Part shown: piece after piece, positions 10,507 through 19,879 of the stretch | Numbering within the stretch: position 1 is the first letter of the stretch | Layout of the letters: each line of letters begins with the position of its first letter | Source of the DNA: Gracilaria vermiculophylla | Lineage: Eukaryota; Rhodophyta; Florideophyceae; Gracilariales; Gracilariaceae | NCBI GenBank assembly: GCA_019155205.2 | Contig: JAHNZQ020000172.1 | Location: 918,244 to 953,597, forward strand | Length of the DNA: 35,354 bases | Direction of reading: 5' to 3' | Notes under the pieces: generated by a model | Seen by the model: the letters and a program-made list of their open reading frames with translations, nothing else | What the model was told of the DNA's origin: nothing | Databases searched by the model: none | Position numbers and translations under genes: made by a program

Positions 10507-11300
10507 ATTCAATTTCAATCAACGTCTTGCTGCAGAAAAAGAAGATACCGTAGCCCATGCCATGATTTCAAATGCATCACAAGTAATAGAACATCGACTT
10601 TCACAGGCTGAAACACCATCTCGCAGCCAACAAGATGATATTCAACCTCATCATCTGAACTTTCTTTCAACAGTTGAAGAAGCAAAAAGATAACTTAGCA
10701 CTGCTGCCTTTGACAATCAAAGATGCAAAAGTATTTTGCGACACCTAAAAATTGATGGCGCTCACAATGCTCGTCTAGCTAACAAACAGCATTTGGTATC
10801 GCAAGAATTGGTTAAACCGCCAATATCAGTGGAACAGATTGATTCGCTTTTTAGCGACTTTCAATGTTTCAATGTCTACACTAACTGCGTTCAGCAACTA
10901 AAACCAACAGCTATATGAATTTCTAGCAAGGAAAATGGTATGGAAGAGATTGAATACATAAGAGGGGACATATCAGTTATCAATCAGGGATCACTTTCAG
11001 TTGCCATACCAGAGACATCATCAGAACGAAACCATATGGCTCAAAGAATTGAAAAACGGCCTGCGTTTGAAGCTGATGACTACTGTCGATTATTACATGT
11101 GTTTGGTGATGTACGTTTGAAAGCTACGTTTGGAAAGCTTATGTGCTGCATGTCTAGGGAACAACTGGATCATGAATTCGAATACCACTGGTCTGGACCA
11201 ATTTCCGCGCTTTAGAATTATTTGGAGTTTCTACCTGCTGCAAACACAGTGTTAGCTGGTGGAGTCACGCGTGTTGATATCTGCTTTATTGATTCGGTTC
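10507..11300 (+). pseudogene. Gene X, 5' part (unrecognised protein, split by element E)
   Basis: One plus-strand frame runs from about 10507 to 11300, broken only by single stops near 10690 (TAA), 10916 (TGA) and 11212 (TAG). The product is mixed-charge and globular-looking. It contains the stretches AMISNASQVIEHRLSQ, FEADDYCRLLHVFGD and CMSREQLDHEFEYHW. I do not recognise the family. The frame continues after element E at 16680 once one copy of the ATCGT duplication is removed, so this is the 5' part of a longer coding sequence. It could be a host gene or a domain of an older transposon. Confidence that it was coding is good; function is unknown. Confidence 0.6.
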
Positions 11301-11305
11301 ATCGT
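11301..11305. repeat. Target-site duplication of element E, left copy
   Basis: ATCGT abuts the left LTR; the same bases occur at 16675-16679 after the right LTR. Confidence 0.93.
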
Positions 11306-11566
11306 TGTGCGCAGTTCGGAGGAACGCGCAGGCTGATGGTGAGAGTTTTGTGTGAGCTTTTAAGTTCGATGCCCTCGAGGTTTACGGGAGGGCGGCGCAC
11401 CGGCGGCTTAAGTAGACGCCGCTGTGCCCGAATCGGGAAACGCCAATCTGAGCTAACTGCCAGCTAATCAAGCAGCGCTACCTATGTCGTGGGTGCTCCA
11501 CGACACTCCACCTCATCGGGGGTAACTATCTATGTCTTTGGAAGTGGATGATTCTCATCCACTACA
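11306..11566 (-). repeat. 3' LTR of element E
   Basis: 261 bp, TG...CA, matching 16414-16674. The internal side carries the purine tract at 11567-11578. Confidence 0.95.
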
Positions 11567-11578
11567 CTCCCCTCCTTC
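11567..11578 (-). other. Polypurine tract of element E
   Basis: Minus-strand GAAGGAGGGGAG directly precedes the 3' LTR; this is where plus-strand DNA synthesis would be primed. It overlaps the pol stop codon (TGA at 11577-11579). Confidence 0.85.
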
Positions 11579-13034
11579 AAAAACCAAGTTTGTGACGGGC
11601 CTTCTTGGCCAGCGACGACGGGATTTTTTTGCGGCGCAGCATGTTTTGCACCATGGCAGGGACGTCTTCTTACAATGCGACAAGCGGTTCAAGTGAGTCT
11701 TCGCTTTTGTCAAGTCGTTTCCAAAGAACTAGAACATACAGGCCATTCTCGGTTTCAACGAGTTGGAGTAGACGCCCAACTGCCATGCCTTTTTCAGAGG
11801 AAAGAACGTGGGAAAGTATGGCCTCGGTATTCAATGAGGCGTCGTGATAAAACTTCAACCGAGAGCCATGGACGTCTTGCAGAGTACCATTTCGTAGATC
11901 TTCCACTTGAAAAACGTAGTCAGACAGCACCTGAGTGATTCGACGCGGGCCACGCCAGCGAAGTGCAAGCTTTTCTCCCGCAAAGAACTCCTCTCGGGCG
12001 ACCAAAACAAAGTCGCCTAGAGCAAAGTTAGGGAGCACCGCTTTGCATGTTCGAAGTCGTGACGATTTCCTGTTTCGCTGAAGTGCGTTCTGCACTAGGG
12101 GATGAATCTCGGCAACGTGTTTCTGCAGTTCGGTGACATTTATGCAGCGTTCTCTTTGACCCTCGGAGAGGGTGACTGTTGCAGATGTTGTCGTTCGAAT
12201 GAAAGTTCCAATTGGAGAAGAAGTGGCCATGCCAAGAAAGGCTGTGACAGGAGGAATATTTCGGCGATGGGGGGATGATGCGTTGTTCAACACACTTTGG
12301 ATGACGGGTAGGAGGTCCGGCCATTCCTTGAAGTCCATTTGCAGCTCAGAAACCAGTGCACGAAAATTACGTACTACTTCTTGGCCCAGTCGCTCTACGG
12401 CACCGATACTCCAGGGTATGTAGGGCAGCATAAAATGGTGTGGCACCCGCAAAGCTTTCGTAAGAAGGCGAATAATGTCGTTCTTGAAGTGCGATGGCCC
12501 ATCTCACATCAGTCCTAAGGGAACATTGAACGCCGCACACCAGTCGACGATGGCGAGTGCCGCATTCTCAGCGGATGTGCCCGGGGTGGCAAAGAACCAT
12601 TTGTAGTCTGAGTGATCGTCATGCAACATCAAGATGTATCTTGGTCCCGCTCGGCTTTGGCAAATGTCGATGTAGTCAAATTGCAGAAGGTCATTGGGCT
12701 TTGTCCCGTGCAAAGCTGGTCCGAAGGGCCTCGGAACTTTTCCGCCGCCCGTGGTCCAGGGGCAGTGAATGCAGCGCTGAACGAAGCTGCGGACATCCTC
12801 ACGTGCCGTATTCCAATGATAATGTTTGAGAAGTGACGATTAGTTGGCCTTTTTCCCGCGGTGTCCTGAAGGGCCGGTGTGCGCGATGATGCACAGTCGT
12901 AGCTGGAGATTTTCGACTGCCTCTAGAATCCAGATTACTCCCGATGCGGTTTGCCAGATACCATCGATCTTTTCCAAATTGGGCGGGCGCTCGCTATCAT
13001 TTTTGTGTTGGTGCAGAGCGATTTCGTTCGCCAT
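11577..13034 (-). pseudogene. Element E integrase with C-terminal chromo-like domain
   Basis: Read leftward in one frame with stops at 12840-12842, 12504-12506 and 11670-11672. The zinc-binding H2C2 region starts at IAHTGPSGHRG and ends at CIHC near 12780. Catalytic positions lie in FDYIDICQSRAGP, DGPSHFKND and GAVERLGQEVV. A beta-rich tail follows (FALGDFVLVAREEF, LALRWRGPRRITQVL). The last about 60 residues (VGRLLQLVETENGLYVLVLW, then SEDSLEPLVAL and EDVPAMVQNML) resemble a chromodomain, which in other gypsy elements steers integration to chromatin. The frame ends at 11577. Confidence 0.88.
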
Positions 13035-13037
13035 TGG

Positions 13038-14714
13038 TCAACAGAACTCTTCGGAATCAGTGGATGGTAAGACTGGAATGTTGATTTGACGGCGGACTGT
13101 TGATGGTGCGGTCCAGCGTGTTATCATGTCCACCCAGACGTTGTCCAAGCCACTAATGTGGAAGCAGGTGTACGAGTAGGAACGCAATCGAACTGCCCAT
13201 CGCAAGACCTTCCTTGTGGATGAAAGGCTAAGATCTGGGATGAAAGATAGTGGATCGAAGAGGAAGATGAGGTTGTTGTGATCCGTGAAAACATCGAAAC
13301 CAGCGGCCGTGGCTTCCAGCAAATGCATGCGCTCGACTGTGGCCATGATTGCAAATCCCTCTTTTTCCAAAGTAGATCAGCCAAGTTATGTTGCGTTAAA
13401 ACGCCTCGAACAGAATGCAAGACGACCGTGCCGTTGATCTTTGTGCGGTTTGGGAAGATCTTCATGGGGAACCTGTGTAACAATGCTTGCCCAGTTTGTA
13501 TCTGAAGCGTCGGTGTAGATGCACAACCTCTGATCTTCATCGCTATGTGCGAGTGTGACCAAGTCGACCAGAGCTTGTTTGCAATTTTGGAAGCATTCCA
13601 GATCTTGTTTACCCCAGTCCAAGGTGGCCAGCTGTACGGACGATACGGCGCGTTCAATGCGCTTCCCGGCGACTTCGTAGACTCGTTCCATGCACAGGTG
13701 CAAGCATTCAATGATGTTGGCGAAGTTGGGAATGCCAGTCTTAACCCATTGCATGGCACAGATGAATTGCTGCAGATGTGCTCCGGTTATGGGCGGTTCC
13801 ATGTTAATGAGTGCTTCAAGGTTTCGAGGATCGTGGGGCACGCCGGCTGCTGATACGATTCTTTCACACCAGCGAATGGACTTCGCAATCAGGATGCATT
13901 TCTTCGGGTGTAGACGAATGCAGTACCGTGCGCATGTTTGAAACAGAGTGCGAATCGCGTTGAGTAGACCTTCGACAGTTAAACTATGTAAAAGGGTGTC
14001 GTCTAGCCAGTACAATAGCTGCTGCAAAAGTTCCTTCGTGAAAATAGAAGCGAGTACCGACTGAAGATGTGTGGTGGCGTTGGTTGTGCCATGAAGAACT
14101 CGAGTTGGAGAGAGTACGCCATCTGGCGTGATGAATGACTGATGTTCCTGTGAGTCCTTATGAAGCGGAAACTGACAGTACCCGTGAGAGAGATCAAAAA
14201 TAGCAAAAAAGTGCGACTTTGGGAGTTTTAGGAGCTCCTGCTCAATGTTGGACATAGGGAACTGGTGCCGCACCGTAAACTGGTTGACTGGGCGCAGATC
14301 GACTGTGATTCGAAATCGTGCAGGCCCCGGTCTCGGCACGATAAGCGGGGCAGATGCCCATGGAGAGGATGGATTCGGATACACCATGCCAGTACGAACG
14401 AGCTCAGAGACGAATTTGGCCCAGAAGTTTCGCTGGTCCTGTGAATACTTGCGCAGGCGGACACGAATAGGGCGAGCATCTGCAGTTAGCGTGATCTTCA
14501 AGGGCGCGACTTTGGCTGCAGGTCCGGATGAAAGTGAAGTTCCGAAAATATCCATGTGCTCGTCGACCAGTTGTCTCAGATGTTCCGAGTCCTTGGAAGC
14601 CATTCCGTTGTCTGCGGCGATTCGTAGCATTCCATTAACGGCAGCGCAAATATCTTCGTGTTGGTGGCTGTCTACAGAATAGAGTAATGCCGGGTCTGGA
14701 AACGGGTCTTCGTC
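13038..14714 (-). pseudogene. Element E reverse transcriptase and RNase H
   Basis: The frame is in phase from the TAG at 14715-14717 down to 13038, with stops at 13386-13388 (TAA), about 13377 (TGA) and 13038-13040 (TGA). Reverse transcriptase motifs in order: WASAPLIVPRPG, FRITVDLRPVNQFT, FAIFDLSHGYCQFPLH, SPTRVLHGTTNA (in place of the commoner MPFGL-type motif) and the catalytic LYWLDDTLL. RNase H shows LCIYTDASDTNWASI, then EKEGFAIMATVERM and VFTDHNNLIFLF. The HGTTNA variant is one I associate with oomycete-type gypsy elements; that is recall, not a search result. Confidence 0.92.
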
Positions 14715-16359
14715 CTAACGAGCTGAGTTGTAGATCACTCGTGGTCTACTATGGTCGATCTGTTCGTGCTCGCCGGAGGTTTCTCCGTTTAGATGGGCGA
14801 TCATCAGTCGGCTGACGTATCCCCCACTAGCAGTACAGGTAGGATTGCCTACGGCAAAGCAGTCCGAGCCGTTCAAAGCGAACCTGTTGTTGTCCAGAAG
14901 CGTATTGGTATCGACTCGAAGGTGTTCGAGTACTGGCCTGCCGATTAAGAGCGCTTTGCAGGCTAGATCATCGTCTGCCACCAAGAATGAGATTTTGTGG
15001 AGTGCGAGGTTTCCGGATGCCAGATGTAAGATGGTGGGTGGAACAGTCCAAATGCGAGAGAAAGAAAATTTTTTTGGCGGCGTCTTGCTTATCGTTTTTC
15101 AGCGAGACTGAAAGTTTGACGGTATTGATAGCTGCGATCTTTCCAAGGCCTCTGATAGCATCGGATTCCGCGAGTTTGGGAGATGCGATGCTGTCATCGC
15201 TTCCGTCGTCACATCGGCCACTGGATTCCATGGAGCTAATCCCATCCGATACAGTGATAAAACAGCTGGCGCTTGAGCCTTGCACTGCTGGCCGTAGACG
15301 GCCTACAGTTTTATCCCTGGCCTGATTTGTATTGGCTTTCTGTGATCTAGTGCTCTCCGATGGACCATCTGTGGCTTTCCTGGCGGCAATCCTGGCACGT
15401 ATTTCAGCCTTCAAAGTCTCCTTCTCGGCATCCGTGCATTTCTCGCAGTGGTCAATCCAATGCCGTTCTTCATTCTTTGCGCAAGGAGGGTGTGGACAGA
15501 ACCGAGGTGGTCGTGCTGAACCTTTGCGAGAGGAGCGAGTGGACGACGCAGATGCTGCAGAGCTTCTTTTGTTTTCTTTCGTGGATCTCGTCTCTCCACC
15601 TGATGGACCGGAACGCGAGTTCGAGTGTCGCGATGTTGGAGGCGGGCCATTGTCTGTGATCTGAAAAGCTTCGGCAACAGTCATGGTGTGGTTCATGAAT
15701 TCTTTCACGTTGTTGTTGTGAGAAGAATATGCTAGTTCAAGATCCGTTAGAAGCCGTTGTTGTAAAGATCGTGGTTTAACTGCGGAAACTAAGTGTTTCA
15801 CCGCAAGTTTCGGATGGTCCTTCATGATCCAAGATAGTCCGTTGCGTCTCAGTGCGGAGAGATGTGACGTGAACAAACTTTTCATGCGTGAGCAAGATGA
15901 GGTATCTGTCATGTCCATATGTACTTCTCGTTTGATGATATTGTCGATGTGGGCGATGGTCATGATTTCCTTTTCCTCTTCGGCCTCTGAATCAAGATAT
16001 GCTCGAAGCTTCTCATCCGTGAGTTCGTCCGTGCTCTTAACACCTGGGATATATTCCAGTTCAATGTAGGACTCTAGCCATTCAGGGTCCACACAGTATG
16101 ACAGGTTGACGGGACGGAACGGTTCGGTCGTGGTGGAGTCCACAACAGCCATTTGAAGCGCTCGTGCTCTACCTTCCTTGGCATATTGATCGTACTGTTG
16201 AAGGAAAACTCTAATGGCCTTCGGAGTCGTTGATGTCAGCTTGGGGTTGTTAACTGAAAAACAAACGGAAGATGGGGGTTGGAGAATGTAATCCTGGTTA
16301 TCAGGAGAACTTTCTGCATGCGTCATTACAGGTGTGAGCGTCGTTGATGTGGAAGCCAT
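14715..16359 (-). pseudogene. Element E gag and protease
   Basis: Gag starts at the ATG at 16357-16359 (MASTSTTLTPV). It is followed by an acidic, helical region and a cysteine/histidine cluster near residue 290 (CPHPPCAKNEERHWIDHC), a variant zinc knuckle. After a serine-rich linker the protease appears fused in the same frame: RCDDGSDDSIAS has DDG where D[ST]G is expected. Near 15010-15030 the frame shifts. The protease C-terminus then reads FLVADDDLACKALLIGRPVL in the next frame, ending at a TAG at 14715. The frameshift and this stop break the polyprotein. Confidence 0.85.
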
Positions 16360-16413
16360 TTGATGATCGAACGTGGTGATGAGTGCGATACAACCGGTAT
16401 CGGCAGTGATCAC

Positions 16414-16674
16414 TGTGCACAGATCGGAGGAACGTGCAGGCTGATGGTGAGAGTTTTGTGTGAGCTATTAAGTTCGATGCCCTCGAGGTTTACGGGAGAG
16501 CGGCGCACCCGCGGCTTACGTAGACACCGCTGTGCCCGAATCGGTAAACGCCAGTCTGACCTGACTGCCAGCTAATCAAGCAGAGCTACCTATGTCGTGG
16601 GTGCTCCACGACACTCCACCTAATCGGGGGGAACTATCTATGTCTTTGGAAGTGGATGATTGTCATCCACTACA
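16414..16674 (-). repeat. 5' LTR of element E
   Basis: 261 bp, TG...CA, about 94 percent identical by eye to 11306-11566; followed by ATCGT at 16675-16679. Confidence 0.95.
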
Positions 16675-16679
16675 ATCGT

Positions 16680-17239
16680 CCATATGTCCCTAACGAGGGT
16701 GTGCTCAAACGATAATTTTGGGGGTTTAAAAGTCTTTATGGTACATTTGAGGCTCGCTTCGAAGCTTCTGGACAACGGAGCCCGGATGCCCTCGCTTTCT
16801 TGCCGAAGGTAAGTCTCACATTAAATGCGCTTCTTTTTACTTCCACGTTAATCCAATGTTGCAAGCATTAGCGACCCGTGCGTTTATGAGCAATGTGCCA
16901 CACGTAGAAGGCGTCGGTGATGGTATATCTCCGAACAGGTATGATGGTCGGATTGTTTCACAGCCTGCAAAAAAGAGGCGGAGTAGATATTTGAGAGATG
17001 TAAGTTTTTTTGGCGAAGAGAATCTGTTATTCGCCTTAAAATCTAAAAAAAGCGACTCTGATGGGGACGGGAGGCCGATGGAAAGGAAAAATCGTTTATT
17101 GAACGAAATGGATGCAGCATCTCGAGCTACGAGGTCAACATCACAAGCGTTGAATGAAGCAAAACAGATGCTGCTACAGGCGACTATTGAACAGGGAAAA
17201 GCTCTGCTGCCGGGTATAATTCGAAAGCTAATGGGCTAG
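16680..17239 (+). pseudogene. Gene X, 3' part
   Basis: Removing element E and one ATCGT joins the frame of 11300 to PYVPNEGVLKR here, in phase. A stop follows at about 16711, then FKSLYGTFEARFEASGQ. Near 16805 the reading passes to another frame (KCASFYFHVNPMLQALATRA) that stays open to the stop at 17237-17239. The C-terminus holds a basic patch (PAKKRRSRYLRD), a possible nuclear signal, and a long helix (NEAKQMLLQATIEQGKAL). GTAAGT at 16810-16815 could be a 5' splice site, but a frameshift explains the data equally well. Function unknown. Confidence 0.6.
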
Positions 17240-17282
17240 CTTGCACAGGCGGAGGCGTCCATGTGAGCTTTGAATGATAAAT

Positions 17283-18030
17283 ATGGAGGTTATTTGGCGT
17301 TGTGGAAGTGTACACGTCTACGTACTGAGACGGGCTGTTGGCAAGTCCTGAGGTGACCTGGCTGGAATTGTGCACCATGTCGACAACCAAAAAGGCTTCG
17401 CGTGCATTGGCAATCTGGGGGAAGCGAATGCACTCCCACTCGCGGATGTGCGCACTGCCACCCAAAATGATGAGATTTGGGCGAAAGACGATGGTGCGGG
17501 GATCGGGATTGTTTTATTCGATACAGCCCGTATACGGGTGAATGACATACGGAAGACTCTCAGAGTAAATGCTGGTGGCAGACAAGCGCCTCTTTGGGGC
17601 TTAAAACACGTTAGTCAGGTGGCCACCGCTGTGCAGTTCCTGCCCCATGGTGTAGTCGTGCAAGTTGAGCAGGTTCATGTACGCGACAAAGTTGGCCGGT
17701 GATTTGGAGTAGGGCTGCGTGTTGACGGCCCAGAGACTGGGATCGAAGTGGAAGGCAGTCAGAGCGCAATCTCCGCACATGTGCTGCACTTGGGCACCAA
17801 CCTGCTTGCCGCCGTTGTAGCACGGACCGAGGTAGCACTCCGAGAACATATTGGTGTAGATTGCACCCAAGGAGTGGAGGACTGTGGCGGAAACGAAGTT
17901 TTCGGAGGCAATCCGTTCCAGGCTGTGCGAATGGCGTTACTTCTCCTGCTGCAGCAAGCGATGAATATGGGGTATTCGCTGGCTGAGCTGAGTGTTGTCG
18001 GTGAGCGGCTTCGGACGAGAGGTGAGCACG
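17283..18030 (-). pseudogene. Serine hydroxymethyltransferase pseudogene, N-terminal half
   Basis: Serine hydroxymethyltransferase is a PLP enzyme that interconverts serine and glycine and loads one-carbon units on folate. On the minus strand one frame reads LLQQEK, a stop (17937-17939), then HSLERIASENFVSATVLHSL, FSECYLGPCYNGGKQV, SLWAVNTQPYSKSPANFVAY and GQELHSGGHLTNVF. A stop follows at 17601-17603, then APKRRLSATSIY, another stop at 17514-17516, and RPNLIILGGSAHIREWECIR, VVDMVHNSSQVTSGL and DVYTSTTPNNL. These match the family in order. The PLP-lysine motif TTTHK reads STTPNN, so the catalytic lysine is lost, and similarity ends there. No introns interrupt the match. Three stops, loss of the lysine and 3' truncation make it clearly dead. 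Confidence 0.93.
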
Positions 18031-18099
18031 AGTGGTATTTCGGGGCGTGGACACAGCGACAGTGGTGCGCGGGGCGTTAATCAGCGGGGATGGGGCGGC

Positions 18100-18598
18100 G
18101 AAGGGCGCCACGGGCACTTTCGAAATCGCGAACGGGCAGGTGAGGCGAACACGTAAGGGGTGGGAGGGAGGGCGGGACGGGAATTGGAGGTGAGATAGGA
18201 GGGACGGAGATTGGATGCACAGGCAGGACCACGATGACAGCTTGGCAGATAGGTTTCAGCACTTTTTAACAGCGCAAGAAAACCAAGACTGGCAACGAGA
18301 CGGGCACAGAACTGCTGCTGGTGAGGAGCGTGCGCAGCGGCTAAGCAGGTGGCATAGCGACGGCGCTGTGGCGCGGGGACGCGGTGGCACGGCAGCGCGG
18401 CGGCGCAACGCCAAAGTGCCGTGGCGGAGGAATGGCGATGCGCGTGATGTGCATCGGTGCACGGGGCGTACGCGGCGCGGCGTCGTGGCGGCGTGACGGG
18501 AAAGTGGCAGTGCGTGCAGTGTACAGCTGTGCACGCCGCATACGTGGCAAGGCGGTACCGTGGCGCAACTGTTCCTTGGCTAAGCGGTGTAGTGGTAT
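18100..18598. repeat. GC-rich degenerate tandem repeat, left block
   Basis: A G-rich run (18130-18220) is followed by a repeating pattern of GGCGTGGCGGCACG and GTGTRCAGCGGTGCACG-like blocks, recurring about every 70-95 bp (clear starts near 18436 and 18508). The same pattern resumes at 19880 on the far side of the piggyBac-like element. Frames here are compositional and not genes. Confidence 0.6.
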
Positions 18599-18617
18599 TT
18601 AGTGTCTATCTGACCAG

Positions 18618-18655
18618 CGACCTCATATGAGGTCAAATGACCTCATATGAGGTCA
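18618..18655. repeat. Two 18-bp palindromes at the left end of the piggyBac-like element
   Basis: The palindrome TGACCTCATATGAGGTCA occurs at 18638-18655, and at 18618-18635 with one terminal mismatch, separated by two bases. The same pair is present at the right end. Likely a binding site for the transposase or a host factor; inferred from position only. Confidence 0.9.
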
Positions 18656-18737
18656 ATTTTAATTACTTTGTAGTTAGGTGAAAACATTAAAACTTTTCCC
18701 AATTTTTTTTTGTTCTGATATCCTTATCATGTTGTCG

Positions 18738-18837
18738 NNNNNNNNNNNNNNNNNNNNNNNNNNNNNNNNNNNNNNNNNNNNNNNNNNNNNNNNNNNNNNN
18801 NNNNNNNNNNNNNNNNNNNNNNNNNNNNNNNNNNNNN
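18738..18837. other. Assembly gap (100 N)
   Basis: Exactly 100 undetermined bases, the conventional filler for a scaffold gap of unknown size. The N-terminal and catalytic parts of the piggyBac-like transposase probably belong here. Confidence 0.97.
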
Positions 18838-19306
18838 ATGATTTAAATCTGGAAAAGAAAATAGAAGTGAAAGAATGGTCATTTCGAGTCAATTGCTCTC
18901 TTTTAGCAATTTGCATTGTGGATGCATGGAAACTGTATAAAGCAGCAAATGGAAGCAGGAGCGTTAAAAGTCCACATCACTTTTATTGTGAGCTGGCAGA
19001 TGAATTAATAGACAATACTTAAGACACAACTGGTTTAATGAAAAGAAATGAACCGGAAAATGAAAATAATATTGAACAGCCAATGTTTGCTGGCACGGGC
19101 TTGCATTTAATGCAAACCAACAGGAGAAGAAAAACAAAAAATGGAATGATTACAAAAGCCTTATATCAAGGACGATGCAATTATTGCAGAGGTAATACAA
19201 AATCGAAGTTTATATGTTCAGAGTGCTATTCAAGGAAAGACAAAGAAGTGTTTTTATGTCACACTGGTACGAACAGAGATGGTTTTATGAAACACATTGA
19301 GGAATG
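18838..19306 (+). pseudogene. piggyBac-like transposase, C-terminal remnant
   Basis: The frame opens at the gap and reads LLAICIVDAWKLYKAANGSR and HHFYCELADELIDNT, which fits the end of the piggyBac catalytic domain. It passes a TAA at 19021-19023 and continues to a cysteine-rich tail: GRCNYCRGNTKSKFICSECY, then FLCHTGTNRDGFMKH. Such CxxC...CxxC...C...H tails are the zinc-binding DNA-recognition domain of piggyBac-like proteins. The upstream catalytic aspartates lie in or beyond the gap. The internal stop implies inactivity. Confidence 0.82.
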
Positions 19307-19809
19307 ACACGGTATAGAGAGGCATAGTATCTAAAAGAAATGTCAACAACGTTGACAACATTCGTTTTTTTAAGTAAAATTCAACATTTCAATGCAAGTC
19401 TTGAGCAAAAGTTCTTTTACCTTAAGCCCCCTACTAATTCAATCCGCGTTATTTAGACTTGCTAGATTATTTAAACTCTATTACGAAACTGCCCCTTTAA
19501 CAGATGTCACCTTATTCTGTCTGCTGTTCAAGTGGGTGTTGAAAACGTTCTGAGAGTTTAAATATTTTTAGAATTAGTCGAGCTCCCGAAGGAGTTTTTG
19601 AGTTTTTAGAAACTCAGCGAGGTTCGAACTCAGGATTAGTTGCTCGCATGTAGTCTGATGACCACTGAGCTGCTGTGATAGCTCAGGACGTGTTCTACAA
19701 CTATTTATTGTTCACAGGCAATCCCGCATAACAGGTTTTTAAATTTAAAAGTTCCAAAATATTGGCCTACGGGTCAAATTCCAATTTTTTATTATTAATT
19801 TTGCGTGAT

Positions 19810-19862
19810 GGTGCGCTGACCTCATATGAGGTCAATTTGACCTCATATGAGGTCAGCGCACC
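19810..19862. repeat. 53-bp compound palindrome at the right end of the piggyBac-like element
   Basis: Two 18-bp palindromes (19817-19834 and 19838-19855) are embedded in a larger inverted repeat: GGTGCGC before them and GCGCACC after them extend the symmetry to about 25-bp arms. The whole could extrude as a cruciform or fold into a hairpin in RNA. Confidence 0.9.
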
Positions 19863-19879
19863 GGTCGGATAGACATTAG

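Larger units (their letters stand above)
11306..16674 (-). mobile_element. Element E, full-length Ty3/gypsy retrotransposon, decayed
   Basis: A 5369-bp element in minus orientation with 261-bp LTRs (TG...CA) and a perfect 5-bp duplication. The order gag, protease, reverse transcriptase, RNase H, integrase, chromo-like tail identifies Ty3/gypsy. The LTRs differ at about 16 of 261 positions. At least seven in-frame stops and one frameshift in pol make it inactive. It inserted inside gene X. I see no clear TGG-type primer site after the 5' LTR. Confidence 0.96.
18603..19875 (+). mobile_element. piggyBac-like DNA transposon
   Basis: The ends are inverted: TGTCTATCTGACC at the left and, read on the minus strand, TGTCTATCCGACC at the right. 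Both are flanked by TTAG (18599-18602 and 19876-19879) instead of the usual piggyBac TTAA. Each end carries two copies of an 18-bp palindrome. The coding remnant is the C-terminal part of a piggyBac-like transposase. The element interrupts the GC-rich tandem repeat. Its true length is unknown because of the assembly gap. Confidence 0.85.

Noticed and set aside
11605..15664. Plus-strand ORFs across element E (for example 14245-14682 and 15332-15664).
   Set aside because: They are antisense shadows of the minus-strand gag-pol reading, which has clear domain motifs.
16810..16815. GTAAGT as a 5' splice site in gene X.
   Set aside because: No convincing branch point or 3' site follows, and a one-base frame change near 16805 explains the reading without an intron.
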